From Sphingomonas guangdongensis (lineage in GTDB: Bacteria; Pseudomonadota; Alphaproteobacteria; Sphingomonadales; Sphingomonadaceae), in NCBI RefSeq assembly GCF_900199185.1, contig NZ_OBMI01000003.1, positions 888,041 through 952,040 of the forward strand: a DNA stretch of 64,000 nt, read 5' to 3'. Below are positions 48,250-56,355 of the stretch, piece by piece (position 1 is the first letter of the stretch; each line of letters begins with the position of its first letter). The translations under genes were made by a program, and so were the position numbers. The notes beneath the pieces are model-generated. The model saw nothing but the letters and a program-made list of their open reading frames with translations. It was not told where the DNA came from and made no database searches.

Positions 48250-49494
48250 GTGAGCGCCAGCAAGGAACAGCCGCTCGCCGGGCTGCGGGTGATCGATCTG
48301 ACGCGGGCGCTCGCCGGCCCTTACGCGACGCTGCTGCTCGCCGGGCTGGGCGCCGAGGTCATCAAGGTGGAAGACCCGCGTCACGGCGACCTTGCGCGGG
48401 AGAACAGCCCCTATGTGGGGCGCGACGGGGTGGTGGTGCAGAAGGCGCACGACGACGACGTGTCGATCTCCCACTTGTCGCGTGCGCGCGGCAAGTGGGG
48501 CGTGTCGCTCAACTTCAAAAAGCCGGGCGCGCTCGACGTGTTCGCCGACCTGATCCGCGACGCCGACATCCTGGTCGAGAATTTCGCGAGCGGGACGGCC
48601 GATCGGCTCGGCATCGGCTATGCCGCGGCAAAGGCGATCAACCCGCGGCTGATCTACTGCTCGCTGAGCGGCTTTGGCCAGGGTGTGGATGAAGGCGCGA
48701 AGGCGATGGACGTGATCGTTCAGGCGCTGTCGGGCGCAATGTACGCGAGCGGCGGGCCAGGCGAGCCGCCGGTTCGCATGGGCATCCCGATCGCCGACAT
48801 GCTCGCCCCCGTGTTCGGGGTGATCGGCATCCTCTCCGCACTGGAGCAGCGCCATCGCACCGGCGAGGGGCAGCAGGTCGACGTCTCCATGCTGGGCGCG
48901 CTCACCTCCTTCGTCGGGATCGAGAACTGGCGCGCGATGCGACTGGCCGGCCTGCCGCGCCGTACCGGGCTGACCGTCCATCGGCTGTCGCCGTTCGGCA
49001 TCTTCAAGTGCCGTGACGGCCATATCGCGATCGTCGCCGCGCATGATCCGCTGACGATCGGGTTGTTCAAGGCGATGCGCGCCGACGACATGCTCGCCGA
49101 CGCGCGCTACGCCACCCGCGACGCCCGGGTCGCCAATGCCATCCTGCTGGAGGAGCGGATCACCGAGTGGACCAGCGAGCTGTCGGTGGCCGAGGCGGTC
49201 GCCGCGCTGGAGGCGGAGGGCGTGCCGGTGGCTCCGGTCCGCTACCCGGAGGACGCGCTCGCCGATCCTCGCGTCGTGGCGCGCGAGGAAACGATGCAGA
49301 TCGTCCATCCCCGATACGAGACCGATGCCGAGCTGCGCACCGTGGGTGTGCCGATCCGCTTCTCCGACGCGCAGACCGGCTTCGCCGATCGCCTGCCGGT
49401 CGCGATCGGCGAGCACAACGACGCGGTCTACCGCGACCTGCTCGGCTACCCGCCCGAGCGGATCGCCGCGCTGCGCGAGGCGGGCGCGATCTGA
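48250..49494 (+). CDS. CaiB/BaiF family CoA-transferase
   Basis: A 414-residue class III CoA-transferase. N-terminal GLRVIDLTRALAGPYATLLLAGLGAEVIKVE and the catalytic Asp in GAKAMDVIVQALSG (about 157-160), plus GHIAIVAAHDP later, are typical. It moves CoA from an acyl-CoA donor to a free acid. GTG start follows GGGAGA. Its stop overlaps the ATG of the dehydratase-like gene (TGATG), suggesting that the CoA ester it forms is the substrate of the next protein. Confidence 0.92.
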   Translation: MSASKEQPLAGLRVIDLTRALAGPYATLLLAGLGAEVIKVEDPRHGDLARENSPYVGRDGVVVQKAHDDDVSISHLSRARGKWGVSLNFKKPGALDVFADLIRDADILVENFASGTADRLGIGYAAAKAINPRLIYCSLSGFGQGVDEGAKAMDVIVQALSGAMYASGGPGEPPVRMGIPIADMLAPVFGVIGILSALEQRHRTGEGQQVDVSMLGALTSFVGIENWRAMRLAGLPRRTGLTVHRLSPFGIFKCRDGHIAIVAAHDPLTIGLFKAMRADDMLADARYATRDARVANAILLEERITEWTSELSVAEAVAALEAEGVPVAPVRYPEDALADPRVVAREETMQIVHPRYETDAELRTVGVPIRFSDAQTGFADRLPVAIGEHNDAVYRDLLGYPPERIAALREAGAI

Positions 49495-51581
49495 TGACGG
49501 TGGCGGCGGAGATCGCGTCCGCAGCGGAGTCGGGCGCGCGCGTCGTGCTCTGCGCGGGCGGCGACCTCCCCTTCCCGCTCCTGCGCGCGGCCGGGCTGAC
49601 GCCGGTGCTGCTCCGTCCCGACCCGACAGCCGTCACCCCCTTCGCCGACGCGCGCGGGCTCGGCGCCAGCATGGGATGGCGCGCGCGTGCGCTGCTCCAG
49701 CTCATTGCCGATCATGGCCGGGCAGCGATTGGCCTGGTCGTGAGCCACGAAGACGCGGTGCTCCCGCAGCTGTTCGCGACGCTGCGCGAATTGCCGGAGC
49801 TTGGGCGGAGCGACGCCGATACCTTCTTCTGCGACCTCCTCCACCGCGACTTGCCGGAGGTCAGGGCCTATAACGAGCGCCAGCTCGCCGCGCTGGAGGG
49901 CTGGGCCGCGGCACTCGGCCACCCGGTCGATCCCGCGATATCGACCGAGCAGCCCGCGGCCGACCCTGTCTTGCCGCATCTCGTCGTCGGATCGGACGCG
50001 GTGCTGCCGCAGCCTGGACCAGCGACGCTGCTCGACCGCGCGGTGCAGTGGACCGGCGGCAGCTTCGCCGGGCTGGACCGGTTCGAGCAGGCGCTGGATG
50101 AGGCGCTGGCGAGCGGCCGCGTCGATACGGTCACGCACCTAACCCGCTACGAGGATGAAGCGGCACCCTGGACCGCCGGGCCGGCCGAGCGGCGCTGCGT
50201 CGCGGCGGGCGTGCCGTTCCGGGCGCTACCCGAGCGGCGTGCCGGGGATCCCGCCGTTGCGGCGCAACTGCGTGGCGAAGAGCCGCCACCCGCTGTGCGG
50301 CCAGCGGCTGCCGCGCGCCCGCCCTCCGCAACGCCGCCACCGCGCAGCCGCAAGCTCCTCGCCTCCACCGACAGCTTCGGTGCCTATCAGCGCGCCTGGT
50401 TCGCCCGCACGCGCGAGCGCGCCGCCGCCGGCGAGCCGTTCGCGGTCGTCAACGCCAACGCGCCGCAGGAGCTGCTCCAGGCACTCGACATCTCCTTCGT
50501 CGTCAACCAGTGGTGGGCATCGATTGTTGCCGCCAAGCAGCAGTCCGGCCGCTACGCCGCGCTGCTGCGCGCCAACGGGCTGCCCGACCGGACGGAGGCG
50601 TACAGCAGCCAGGGGCTCGCCGCCGCCTTCGACACCGATCCCGAAGCGCAGCCCTGGGGCGGGCTGCCGCGGCCGACCATGCTGCACGCGGTGCTCGATA
50701 CCGATGCGACCCGCGGCCTGTTCGATAGCTGGGCGCGGGTGACCGGTGCCGAGCTGTTCTACTACGACCGCACGATCGAGCGGCGGTGGCAGGTGCCGAC
50801 CGCTTGGTGGGACGACCTTCACGATCGCTGGGAAGCGACGCTCGAGTCCGATCGGCTCGACCTCTTCGAACAACAGCTGCTGGACGCGGCGGAGCGCCTG
50901 CACCGGACGACCGGTCGCCGGCTCGACCCGGATCGCTTCGCCACCGTGCTCGCGCTGGTCAACGAGCAGGAAGGCTATTACCGCCGCACCCGTGACCTGA
51001 TCGCCGCGGCGCCGCGCGCGCCGGTCAGCGTGGTCGACACCATGCCCGCGACGATGGTGCCGCAGTGGCACCGCGGGACTGAGTGGGGACGCGACGCCGC
51101 CCGCGCCTTCCACGACGAGGTCGCCGCGCTGGTCGCGTCGGGCAGCGCCGCGTGCGCGGATGAGCGGCTGCGGCTGATGTGGGTCGGTCGAGGCTTGTGG
51201 AACCGCACCAGTTTCTACCAGCAGTGGGAGCAAAGCCACGGCGCCGTCTTCGTCTGGTCGATGTACCTGGCGCTCGCGGCGGACGGCTATATCCGGCGCT
51301 ACGATCGGCCGGATGAGGCGATGCGCTCGCTCGCCGCGCGGTTCCTGACGATGGGCGACGAGCTCCGGATGCCGACCTGGTCGGGCGCGTGGCACGTCAA
51401 GGAAGCGCGGAGCCACCGCGTCGACGCGGCCGTTGCGCTGGACGACGCCGATCCGCTGGTGCTGGCGGCGCTGGAGCGGAGCGGCGTGCCGGTGCTGCGG
51501 CTGCCGCTCTCCAACTACGATACCGCCGGCTGGGAGGCGCAGGAGGCGCGCGTCACGGCGTTCCTCGACGGGCTTCGCTGA
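49494..51581 (+). CDS. Fused, cysteine-poor 2-hydroxyacyl-CoA dehydratase-like protein
   Basis: A 695-residue protein that looks like two HgdB/BcrC-type units in one chain. Half one (about 1-260) has GGDLPFPLLRAAGLTPVLL and RDLPEVRAYNERQLAALEGWAAALG; half two (about 290-695) has VVNANAPQELLQALDISFVVNQWW, GLPRPTMLH and a long helical region. Proteins of this family normally hold [4Fe-4S] clusters by several Cys. Here only Cys 20, 113, 235 and 554 occur, and expected ligand places read otherwise (e.g. AYSSQG, VLDTDAT, TRYEDEA). No ATP-dependent activase gene is near. Chemistry may be altered. Family call rests on motif memory, not alignment. Confidence 0.7.
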   Translation: MTVAAEIASAAESGARVVLCAGGDLPFPLLRAAGLTPVLLRPDPTAVTPFADARGLGASMGWRARALLQLIADHGRAAIGLVVSHEDAVLPQLFATLRELPELGRSDADTFFCDLLHRDLPEVRAYNERQLAALEGWAAALGHPVDPAISTEQPAADPVLPHLVVGSDAVLPQPGPATLLDRAVQWTGGSFAGLDRFEQALDEALASGRVDTVTHLTRYEDEAAPWTAGPAERRCVAAGVPFRALPERRAGDPAVAAQLRGEEPPPAVRPAAAARPPSATPPPRSRKLLASTDSFGAYQRAWFARTRERAAAGEPFAVVNANAPQELLQALDISFVVNQWWASIVAAKQQSGRYAALLRANGLPDRTEAYSSQGLAAAFDTDPEAQPWGGLPRPTMLHAVLDTDATRGLFDSWARVTGAELFYYDRTIERRWQVPTAWWDDLHDRWEATLESDRLDLFEQQLLDAAERLHRTTGRRLDPDRFATVLALVNEQEGYYRRTRDLIAAAPRAPVSVVDTMPATMVPQWHRGTEWGRDAARAFHDEVAALVASGSAACADERLRLMWVGRGLWNRTSFYQQWEQSHGAVFVWSMYLALAADGYIRRYDRPDEAMRSLAARFLTMGDELRMPTWSGAWHVKEARSHRVDAAVALDDADPLVLAALERSGVPVLRLPLSNYDTAGWEAQEARVTAFLDGLR

Positions 51582-52338
51582 GTTCCGGCACGATCCGGAT
51601 GTCGACCCGGCGAGCGGCCGGCGCCGCCAGTCCGTCGAACGCCGCGGGGACGAACGGCGCACCGCCGCGCCCGACCCGCACGGTGATCCGATCGGCCGCG
51701 ATCCCGCGCATGATCAGCGCGTTGCGGACCAGCTCCGCCCGCTCGCGCGCGAGCGACGCCGGCTCGGCGATCGTGCGGCCGGAGACCTCGACCTTCCGCA
51801 CATCGGCGAAGCCGGTCACCTCGATGCCGGCGGGCTGCACGTCGAGCGCGTAGTTGATCGTCGCGTCGAGGTAATAGTCGCTCAGCTGGTAGGTGATGAA
51901 GCGGCTCTGGTAGTCGAACGGGATGGTGAAGCGGCCGTCGGCGAACGGCCGGTCCGGGCGCTTGCGCTCCTCGTAGAGCGGCCGGACGTTGCGCTCGGGC
52001 AGCGCGAAGCGGCGGCCCTGATAGCCTTCGGCCGCCAGCATGTGGCGGGTGCATCCCTCCTCCAGCACCGACACGCGCGCAGGCTCCAGCACGGTGCCGC
52101 CGCACGGATCGCCCGCGGCCGCACTCTGCACGCCCTCGACCAGCACCGCATGGTTCCAGTCGGGCTTGGTCGGCGCGGCGGTCACGTCGTAGCGGACGCC
52201 GCTCGCTTCGTCCTCGACCAGCCAGCAGCCGGACTTTCGGCCGTTGTCGGTGTCGCGGTAGACCGGGCAGCCGATGTAGCGCACCGCCGCCCCGCCGTTC
52301 GCTGCGACCGCGGCGAGGAGGATGGCGACGCGGATCAC
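51553..52338 (-). CDS. OmpA-like periplasmic protein
   Basis: A 261-residue protein with a short hydrophobic N-terminal export signal (VAILLAAVAANGGAA) and a C-terminal OmpA-like domain (about 150-255): FDYQSRFITYQLSDYYLDATINYALD, then VTGFADVRKVEVSG, LARERAELVRNALIMRGI and RRVDIRIVPE. The N-terminal part has paired Cys residues and no recognised fold. GTG start overlaps the cytochrome c stop. Its 3' end overlaps the convergent dehydratase-like gene by 29 bases. May tether the cytochrome to the cell wall. Confidence 0.75.
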   Translation of the reverse strand: MIRVAILLAAVAANGGAAVRYIGCPVYRDTDNGRKSGCWLVEDEASGVRYDVTAAPTKPDWNHAVLVEGVQSAAAGDPCGGTVLEPARVSVLEEGCTRHMLAAEGYQGRRFALPERNVRPLYEERKRPDRPFADGRFTIPFDYQSRFITYQLSDYYLDATINYALDVQPAGIEVTGFADVRKVEVSGRTIAEPASLARERAELVRNALIMRGIAADRITVRVGRGGAPFVPAAFDGLAAPAARRVDIRIVPELSEARRGTP

Positions 52339-53819
52339 AGCGCGCGCATCAGGTTGACCAGATCCTGCTTTTCCTGCTCGGTGTAGCCGATGTTGTAGCG
52401 ACGTTCGTAATAGTCGACGACGCCGCGCAGATCCTTGGCCGATCCGTTGGAGAAATAGGGGGCGCGGCCCGACAGCCCGCGGAGTGTCTGGAGCGTGATC
52501 CGACCCACATCGGCGCAACGCCCGGTCGTTAGCGCATAGCCCGGATCATGGGTCAGGATCGTGCGGCCGTAGTGCGGGTGCGGCCGGCCGGTGCAGGTGA
52601 CGCGGAACAGCGGCAGGTGGGCGAGCGGATCGGCGAACGGCTTGTTGGTGGTGCCGAGATCGACCTGCCCCGGCGCCACGTCCATCCCCATGTAGCTCAT
52701 GTTGTGGCAGAACACGCAGCTGTTGCGCACCGGATTGCCGAAGCCGATCGGCGAGTTGATACCCGCCGTGTCGGAGATGAGGAAGGTCTTCTCACGGAAC
52801 ACCCGCGCGCCGCGGGCGACCGATGCACGAAACGCGCGCACCTCCGGCGTCCAGCCCGCCTTTACCGCGGGCGCCGCCTTCTCCCATGCCTCAAACTCGC
52901 TCCACACCGGGGTGCCCTGGCTCCCGAGCCGGCCGGGCGCCGACACCTGGAGCAGGCGGGGGCCGCCCTTCGCCCCGTCGCCGTCGAGCGCACCGCCGAG
53001 GCGGTCGGTCTGTTGCGCGACGTACAGGCGGCGCTCAAAGTCGAGCACCCGCGCGATGTCGGCGGCGTCCATGTTCTTGAGGAAGGCGAGGTGCGTGCCG
53101 GCGGCGTCGCGCATCTGGGCGGTGAGACTCGGCACCCGCCCGTCCGCCATCAGGTTGCCGCTGACCGGCTTGCCCGTCTCAGGATCCAGCGGCAGCGGCA
53201 TCCCCGCCTTGGGATCATAGGCGAAACCCATCGCCTCGATATACTTGAAGTTGGCGACCGGACGCGGGCGGCGGAACACGGAGATGTGCGGCTGCGACGA
53301 CGCGAGCCCGTGTTTGGGATCGAGGTTGCAGGTGGAGGGATCACGGACGACCTCCAACCGGAAGTCGGGGGTGACGTTCTTCGGCGGCCAGGGGCGCGCG
53401 ATGCGGATCAGGCCGTGGTCGATCAGCAGCGAGTGCGATGCGCGCTCCTCCTGCGGCAGACTGGGACAGTTCGATCCGTCGCCGGCCGCGAACAGCGGAT
53501 CCTTAGCTCCGTTCTTCGCCCATTGCGCGGCCACCGACGCCGCCGACAGGCTCATCGCGTCGGCGGGCTGGTGACAGGTGACGCAGGCGCGGCCGTTCGG
53601 GCCGAGCGCGGTGAAGAACGGATGCCCCTTCGTCTCCATGGGCCCGTTGTCGAGCAGCAGGCGGAGCGTGCCGGTGGCGTCGGCGTAGTCGAGCGTCGCC
53701 GGAAAGGTGCGGCCCTCGTCCGGGTTCCACCAGCGATCGGGCGGTGTGGCGCCCTGCCCCCAGGCGACCGCCCCCGCGAACAGCGCGATCGCCGCGCCCA
53801 AGATCGTTCGTCCCCTCAT
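52335..53819 (-). CDS. Periplasmic di-haem cytochrome c
   Basis: A 494-residue exported protein (signal to about AWGQG) with two haem-binding motifs, CVTCH at residues 79-83 and CVFCH near 370, and the ending LRGLSGRAPYFSNGSAKDLRGVVDYYERRYN, seen in cytochrome c peroxidase/MauG-like proteins. Longer than typical bacterial peroxidases (about 340), so a dehydrogenase electron acceptor or novel oxidase is possible. ATGA overlap with the MFS gene, and GTGA with the OmpA-like gene, form one operon. Confidence 0.85.
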   Translation of the reverse strand: MRGRTILGAAIALFAGAVAWGQGATPPDRWWNPDEGRTFPATLDYADATGTLRLLLDNGPMETKGHPFFTALGPNGRACVTCHQPADAMSLSAASVAAQWAKNGAKDPLFAAGDGSNCPSLPQEERASHSLLIDHGLIRIARPWPPKNVTPDFRLEVVRDPSTCNLDPKHGLASSQPHISVFRRPRPVANFKYIEAMGFAYDPKAGMPLPLDPETGKPVSGNLMADGRVPSLTAQMRDAAGTHLAFLKNMDAADIARVLDFERRLYVAQQTDRLGGALDGDGAKGGPRLLQVSAPGRLGSQGTPVWSEFEAWEKAAPAVKAGWTPEVRAFRASVARGARVFREKTFLISDTAGINSPIGFGNPVRNSCVFCHNMSYMGMDVAPGQVDLGTTNKPFADPLAHLPLFRVTCTGRPHPHYGRTILTHDPGYALTTGRCADVGRITLQTLRGLSGRAPYFSNGSAKDLRGVVDYYERRYNIGYTEQEKQDLVNLMRAL

Positions 53820-55081
53820 GTCCGCGCCTCCGCCACGCGCTTGATCGCTGGCACCACGAGCGCACCGGCCAGCAGCAGCGCGGCCAGGCCGTAGACCGGC
53901 ACCGCGACGCTGCCGGTGCTGGCGACGATCCACCCGATCACGACGGGGGAGAAGGCGCTGCTGACGTTCCCCATCAGGTTGATGAAGGCGATCGCGCTCG
54001 GGTTGCGCCCGCCGAAGAAGCGGGTCGGCACCGTCCAGAACACCGACTGCGCGCCGCCTAGCCCGAGCCCACCGAGCATCAGGAGCGCGAGCGCGAGCGG
54101 ACCGGAACCGATCGCGAGCGCGGCGCCGACCAGCGCCGCAGCCGCCAGCAGCATCGGATAGCCCAGGTGCGCGAAGCGCTCTCCGGTCCGGTCGGAGTGG
54201 CGCGCGTTGAGGAACATGCCCGCGCCGATCGCCACCCACGGAAGCGCGCTTAGAACGCCGATCAGGAGCGGATCGGTCTGACCGAGCGACTTGAGCGCGA
54301 TCGGCATCCAGAAGATGATCGCGTTCGCGCCGGTGATCAGCACGAACCACACCGCGCCCGACAGCCAGAGCAACCGGTCGCCGAGCGCGGCGCCGAGCGG
54401 TGCCTCGATCCGGGCGCCCGCTGCTGCCTGCTCGGCGGCGATCTCCGCCTCGATCGCCAGTCCCGTGTCCGCCGGCAGCCAGTGCGCGGCGGCCGGCCGG
54501 TCGGCAAACCAGAAATAGGCGGCGATGCCGGCGATCACGGTGGCGATCCCCTCCACCGCGAACATCCAGCGCCACGACGCAACTGCGCCCCAGTCGAGCG
54601 ACAGCAGCCAGCCGCACAGCGGCCCGCCGATCACGACGGAGGTCGGAATGGCGAGCAGGGTCAGCCCGATCGCGCGGGCGCGGTACGCCTGCGGCAGCCA
54701 CTGGCTGACGTACCAAACGACGCCGGGCGCGAAGCCGCTCTCGAATACGCCGAGCAGCAGGCGCAGGCCGTAGAAGTGCCCTGGCGTCTGGATCAGTGCC
54801 ATCGCGCCCGCAGTCGCTCCCCAACCGATGACGCTGCCCGCGATCCAGGCGCGCGCGCCGATCCGCCGCAGCACCGCCGCGCTGGGCAACTGCATCAGCA
54901 GATAGGTCCAGAAGAACAGGCCGACGCCGAACCCATAGGTTTTCGGATCGAGGCCGATGTCGGCGTTCATGTGGATCGCGGCGAAGCTGACGTTGACCCG
55001 ATCGATCGAGCTCAGCACGATGAGCCCGGCAAGCGGCAGTACGACCCGCAACGTCACCCGGCGATACGTCACGCCGTCCAT
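53816..55081 (-). CDS. MFS transporter, anion:cation symporter type
   Basis: A 421-residue, 12-helix major facilitator of the ACS group (phthalate, tartrate, glucarate and hydroxyphenylacetate permeases). Marks: SSIDRVNVSFAAIHMNADIG in helix 1, FFWTYLLMQLPSAAVLRRIGARAWI, and FESGFAPGVVWYVSQWLP. First gene of the MFS-cytochrome c-OmpA unit, divergent from the P450 with an 80-base gap containing a GntR-type operator. Probably imports the organic acid handled by these genes. Start at 55081 has GAGAGG nearby. Confidence 0.87.
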   Translation of the reverse strand: MDGVTYRRVTLRVVLPLAGLIVLSSIDRVNVSFAAIHMNADIGLDPKTYGFGVGLFFWTYLLMQLPSAAVLRRIGARAWIAGSVIGWGATAGAMALIQTPGHFYGLRLLLGVFESGFAPGVVWYVSQWLPQAYRARAIGLTLLAIPTSVVIGGPLCGWLLSLDWGAVASWRWMFAVEGIATVIAGIAAYFWFADRPAAAHWLPADTGLAIEAEIAAEQAAAGARIEAPLGAALGDRLLWLSGAVWFVLITGANAIIFWMPIALKSLGQTDPLLIGVLSALPWVAIGAGMFLNARHSDRTGERFAHLGYPMLLAAAALVGAALAIGSGPLALALLMLGGLGLGGAQSVFWTVPTRFFGGRNPSAIAFINLMGNVSSAFSPVVIGWIVASTGSVAVPVYGLAALLLAGALVVPAIKRVAEART

Positions 55082-55135
55082 GCACCTCTCCCTCGCGCAA
55101 AAGGCTATGCGGCACGACCGATTTGTGTCAATTAT

Positions 55136-55147
55136 ATTGTCAACAAT
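55136..55147. promoter_or_regulatory. GntR-type operator-like site before the second P450
   Basis: ATTGT-CA-ACAAT is a perfect inverted repeat with a 2-base centre and the TNGTNNACNA shape favoured by FadR/FCD GntR proteins. It sits 14 bases before the P450 start and 55 bases from the divergent MFS start. A near copy lies upstream of TonB receptor 3. Confidence 0.6.
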
Positions 55148-55161
55148 CGGCGGAGTTCCCC

Positions 55162-56334
55162 ATGGAGTACGATCCCCTCGTCCACGAGGAGTTCGACACG
55201 GCGCACGCGGTCTTCGCCGATCTGCGCGCGCGCTGCCCGGTGGCACGATCGGAGGCGTTCGGGGGCTTCTGGATTGCCACCCGCTACGCGGACATCCGCG
55301 CGATGCTCGACGATCCGCTGGAGTACACAACCACCGTCCGCAACGTCGTCCCGGGTGCGTCGGCGACCGGGCGCCGGCCACCGCTCCACCTCGATCCGCC
55401 CGAGCACACCCCCTATCGCCGCGCGATCGACCGGGCGCTCGGCCCCGCGCGTGTGGCCGCGACCGAGCCGGTGATCCGCGAGCATGTCGCCCGCCTGCTC
55501 GATGGCTATGTCGCCAAGGGCGGCGGCGACTTCGTGGAGGATTTCGGGAGCCCGCTGCCCGCGCTGCTGTTCGCCGACTGGTTCCAGCTCGCCCCCGAGC
55601 AGACGGAGCTGCTGTGGCGGACCGCTCAAGCCTTTGTGAAGGCGTGGGAAGCGTTCGACGTCGCCGCTGTCTCGCGGACCAGCGACGTGCTCTACGACCT
55701 CGCGCGGGCGCTGATCGCGGAACGTCGCGATCACCCGCTCGACCCGAGCAGTGACCCGGTCTCGTCCCTGCTGGATGCGCGGGACGATGCGGACCATTCG
55801 CTACCCGACGAGATGCTGGTCGGTTGCGTGCGCCAGATCCTGGTGGTCGGGCTGGTCGCGCCGCCCGTGTTCCTCGGCAGCGTCGCGGTGCACCTGGCGC
55901 GCGATCCCGCGTTGCAGGAGTTCCTGCGCGGCAATCCGCAGCACGACGTCGCCGCGGTCGAGGAGTTCCTGCGCCTCTACACGCCCTATCGCGGCTTCGC
56001 GCGCACCAGCCGGAGCGGCACGGCGCTCGGCGGACGCGACATCCGGCCCGGCGAGCCGATCGCGCTCGCCTATGCCTCCGCCAACCGCGACGAGGCGGTG
56101 TTCGCCGATCCCGACCGCTTCATCCTGAACCGGCCGAACGTGCGCGATCACCTGGCCTTCGGGCGCGGCCCGCATCGCTGCGCCGGGATGAGCATGGCGC
56201 GCGCGGAGTTCCGCATCGCGCTGCGCGGCCTGCTCGACCGCACCCGTACAATCGAGCTCGCCGGCACCGTCCGGATGAGCGGGATGCCGGAGGTCGGTCC
56301 CGTCTACGTGCCGCTCCGGGTCACCGCCGCCTGA
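55162..56334 (+). CDS. Cytochrome P450 with atypical I-helix (copy 2)
   Basis: A 390-residue P450 paralogous to the one at 31007. Shared blocks include GRRPPLHLDPPEHTPYRRA and RLYTPYRGFART. Haem motif FGRGPHRCAG (Cys about 340) and K-helix EEFLR are intact, while the I-helix reads VVGLVAPPVFLG (about 228-239), without the acid-Thr pair. No redox partner gene adjoins, though a di-haem cytochrome c gene lies 1.3 kb away on the other strand; that protein is periplasmic and an unlikely donor. Convergent with TonB receptor 3. Confidence 0.9.
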   Translation: MEYDPLVHEEFDTAHAVFADLRARCPVARSEAFGGFWIATRYADIRAMLDDPLEYTTTVRNVVPGASATGRRPPLHLDPPEHTPYRRAIDRALGPARVAATEPVIREHVARLLDGYVAKGGGDFVEDFGSPLPALLFADWFQLAPEQTELLWRTAQAFVKAWEAFDVAAVSRTSDVLYDLARALIAERRDHPLDPSSDPVSSLLDARDDADHSLPDEMLVGCVRQILVVGLVAPPVFLGSVAVHLARDPALQEFLRGNPQHDVAAVEEFLRLYTPYRGFARTSRSGTALGGRDIRPGEPIALAYASANRDEAVFADPDRFILNRPNVRDHLAFGRGPHRCAGMSMARAEFRIALRGLLDRTRTIELAGTVRMSGMPEVGPVYVPLRVTAA

Positions 56335-56355
56335 GCGGCGGCGGCGCCCGGCACG

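Noticed and set aside
49494..51581. Ordinary anaerobic 2-hydroxyglutaryl-CoA dehydratase or benzoyl-CoA reductase
   Set aside because: Subunits are fused, expected cluster cysteines are absent and there is no activase gene, so a standard anaerobic role is not supported.
55162..56334. Cytochrome c at 52335 as electron donor for this P450
   Set aside because: The cytochrome has an export signal while the P450 is cytoplasmic, so direct electron transfer is unlikely.
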